This document shows positions 63,348 to 64,000 of a stretch of DNA of 64,000 bases, in pieces. Numbering within the stretch: position 1 is the stretch's first letter; every line of letters starts with the position of its first letter. The stretch is taken from assembly GCA_030653975.1 (NCBI GenBank), contig JAURYH010000050.1:1-64000 (forward strand). The letters run 5' to 3'. This DNA comes from Hydrogenophaga sp. (GTDB taxonomy: Bacteria; Pseudomonadota; Gammaproteobacteria; Burkholderiales; Burkholderiaceae_C). The translations under genes and the position numbers were made by a program. The notes below the pieces were generated by a model. That model saw only the letters and a program-made list of their open reading frames with translations. It was not told the origin of the DNA and made no database searches.

Positions 63348-63988
63348 TCCAGACCCGCGACCTGGCCTGCCGGTTTGCCGATGGCAAGACGCTGCGCTTC
63401 GCCGATGTGGATGTGCCGCAGGGCGGCACGCTGCTGCTGCGCGGGCCGTCGGGCAGTGGCAAATCCACCTGGCTCGCGCTGGCCGCGGGCCTGCTCTCGG
63501 CCACAGGCGGCGAGATGGTGGTGGCCGGGCAATTGGTGGGCGCGCTGGCGCCGGCCGCACGCGACGCCTGGCGCGCCCGGACCATCGGTTTTCTGCCGCA
63601 ACGCCTGTTGTTGAGCGAGGCGCTCACCGTGGCGGGCAACCTGGGCCTGGTGTTTTTTGCTGGCGGCCTGCCGCAAGACCAGGTGGCGATCCACGACACA
63701 CTGAATGCGCTCGGCGTGGCCCACCTGGCCGCCCGCAAGCCGGCGCAGCTCTCGGTTGGTGAGGCGCAGCGCGTGGCGCTGGCGCGTGCGCTGCTGCTGC
63801 GCCCGCGCGTGATCCTGGCCGACGAGCCCACCGCCAGCCTGGACGACGCGGCCTGTGCCGCCGCGCTCACGCTGCTGCGCGAGCGCGCGCAGGCCGCCGG
63901 CGCCACGCTGGTGATCGCCACGCACGATGCGCGCGTGGTGCAGGCATTGCCGGGCGCGCAGCTGCTGGCCGTGGGGGCCGGCGCATGA
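63344..63988 (+). CDS. ABC transporter ATP-binding protein (LolD-like)
   Basis: The GTG at 63344 overlaps the zur stop. The 214-residue ATPase has Walker A LRGPSGSGKSTWLALAAG (about 36-53), signature LSVGEAQRVALARAL (about 129-143) and Walker B VILADEPTASLDD (about 150-162). The ADEPTASLD form, size and following permease are those of the MacB/LolD group that works with FtsX-like permeases. Coupling to zur suggests zinc-controlled expression; the cargo is unknown. Confidence 0.87.
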   Translation: MIQTRDLACRFADGKTLRFADVDVPQGGTLLLRGPSGSGKSTWLALAAGLLSATGGEMVVAGQLVGALAPAARDAWRARTIGFLPQRLLLSEALTVAGNLGLVFFAGGLPQDQVAIHDTLNALGVAHLAARKPAQLSVGEAQRVALARALLLRPRVILADEPTASLDDAACAAALTLLRERAQAAGATLVIATHDARVVQALPGAQLLAVGAGA

Positions 63989-64000
63989 ACGTGTTCTCGC
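63985..64000 (+). CDS. Start of a permease gene, cut by the window end
   Basis: An ATG overlaps the TGA of the ATPase gene (ATGA) and opens MNVFS before the window ends. In this position an FtsX/MacB-type permease is expected, but five codons prove nothing beyond a coupled start. Confidence 0.45.

Overview
The window comes from a high-GC betaproteobacterium, most likely a Comamonadaceae member (Hydrogenophaga/Acidovorax-like). This rests on family resemblance of the chromosomal genes, a linked set of LPS-core genes, and a GC-rich intergenic element (59064-59150) of a kind I associate with this family. It splits into an accessory island (1 to about 34.9 kb) and ordinary chromosome (about 34.9 to 64 kb).

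Island, left part (1-5.7 kb). The window opens in the last bases of an IS66-type transposase. The terminal repeat of that element ends at 141 inside a VIT/von Willebrand A gene and gives that gene its stop codon. A MerR regulator sits upstream of the vWA gene. A mobile-element backbone follows: an unknown gene, an XRE regulator, a small ORF and a RepA-like hexameric ATPase, then a very strong inverted repeat.

Island, centre (5.9-29.8 kb). This is a type 1 BREX phage-defence operon read left to right: brxA, brxB, brxC, pglX, pglZ, brxL. It carries seven well-supported extra genes between brxC and pglZ. One is a dynamin-like GTPase fused to a MITD1-type phospholipase-D-like domain. The others are a RecQ helicase fused to a ComF-like phosphoribosyltransferase, a DprA-like protein, a 75-residue coiled-coil protein, a PD-(D/E)XK-fold candidate, a membrane/zinc-ribbon protein and a GmrSD (BrxU-like) type IV restriction enzyme. 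Most junctions overlap or lie within about 60 bases, so the set is probably one transcription unit. After brxL come a small zinc-ribbon gene and a decayed second copy of the brxL 3' end.

Island, right part (29.8-34.9 kb). Three unknown genes and a P-loop ATPase of mobile-element type lie on the minus strand, followed by about 1 kb without a supported gene. The island appears to end at a 16-base fragment matching the 3' end of a serine tRNA gene with that gene's terminator, a likely attachment site. No integrase is visible; it should lie left of the window.

Chromosome. Minus strand: alkA-ogt-eamA alkylation-repair cluster. Plus strand: phosphomannomutase, two GT2 glycosyltransferases and an O-antigen ligase. 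Minus strand: a WaaA-KdkA fusion with a glycosyltransferase, then TolC, rhodanese and Pcm, then a TetR-controlled RND efflux pair that could use TolC, and a CvrA-type antiporter. Next are a MAPEG protein, an AAC(3)-I-like acetyltransferase, a small membrane protein, glutaryl-CoA dehydrogenase with a divergent LysR gene, msrA and a second EamA transporter. The window ends with a zinc-uptake operon (znuCBA) divergent from a Fur/Zur gene across two palindromes, and the start of a LolCDE-like ABC system cut by the window edge.
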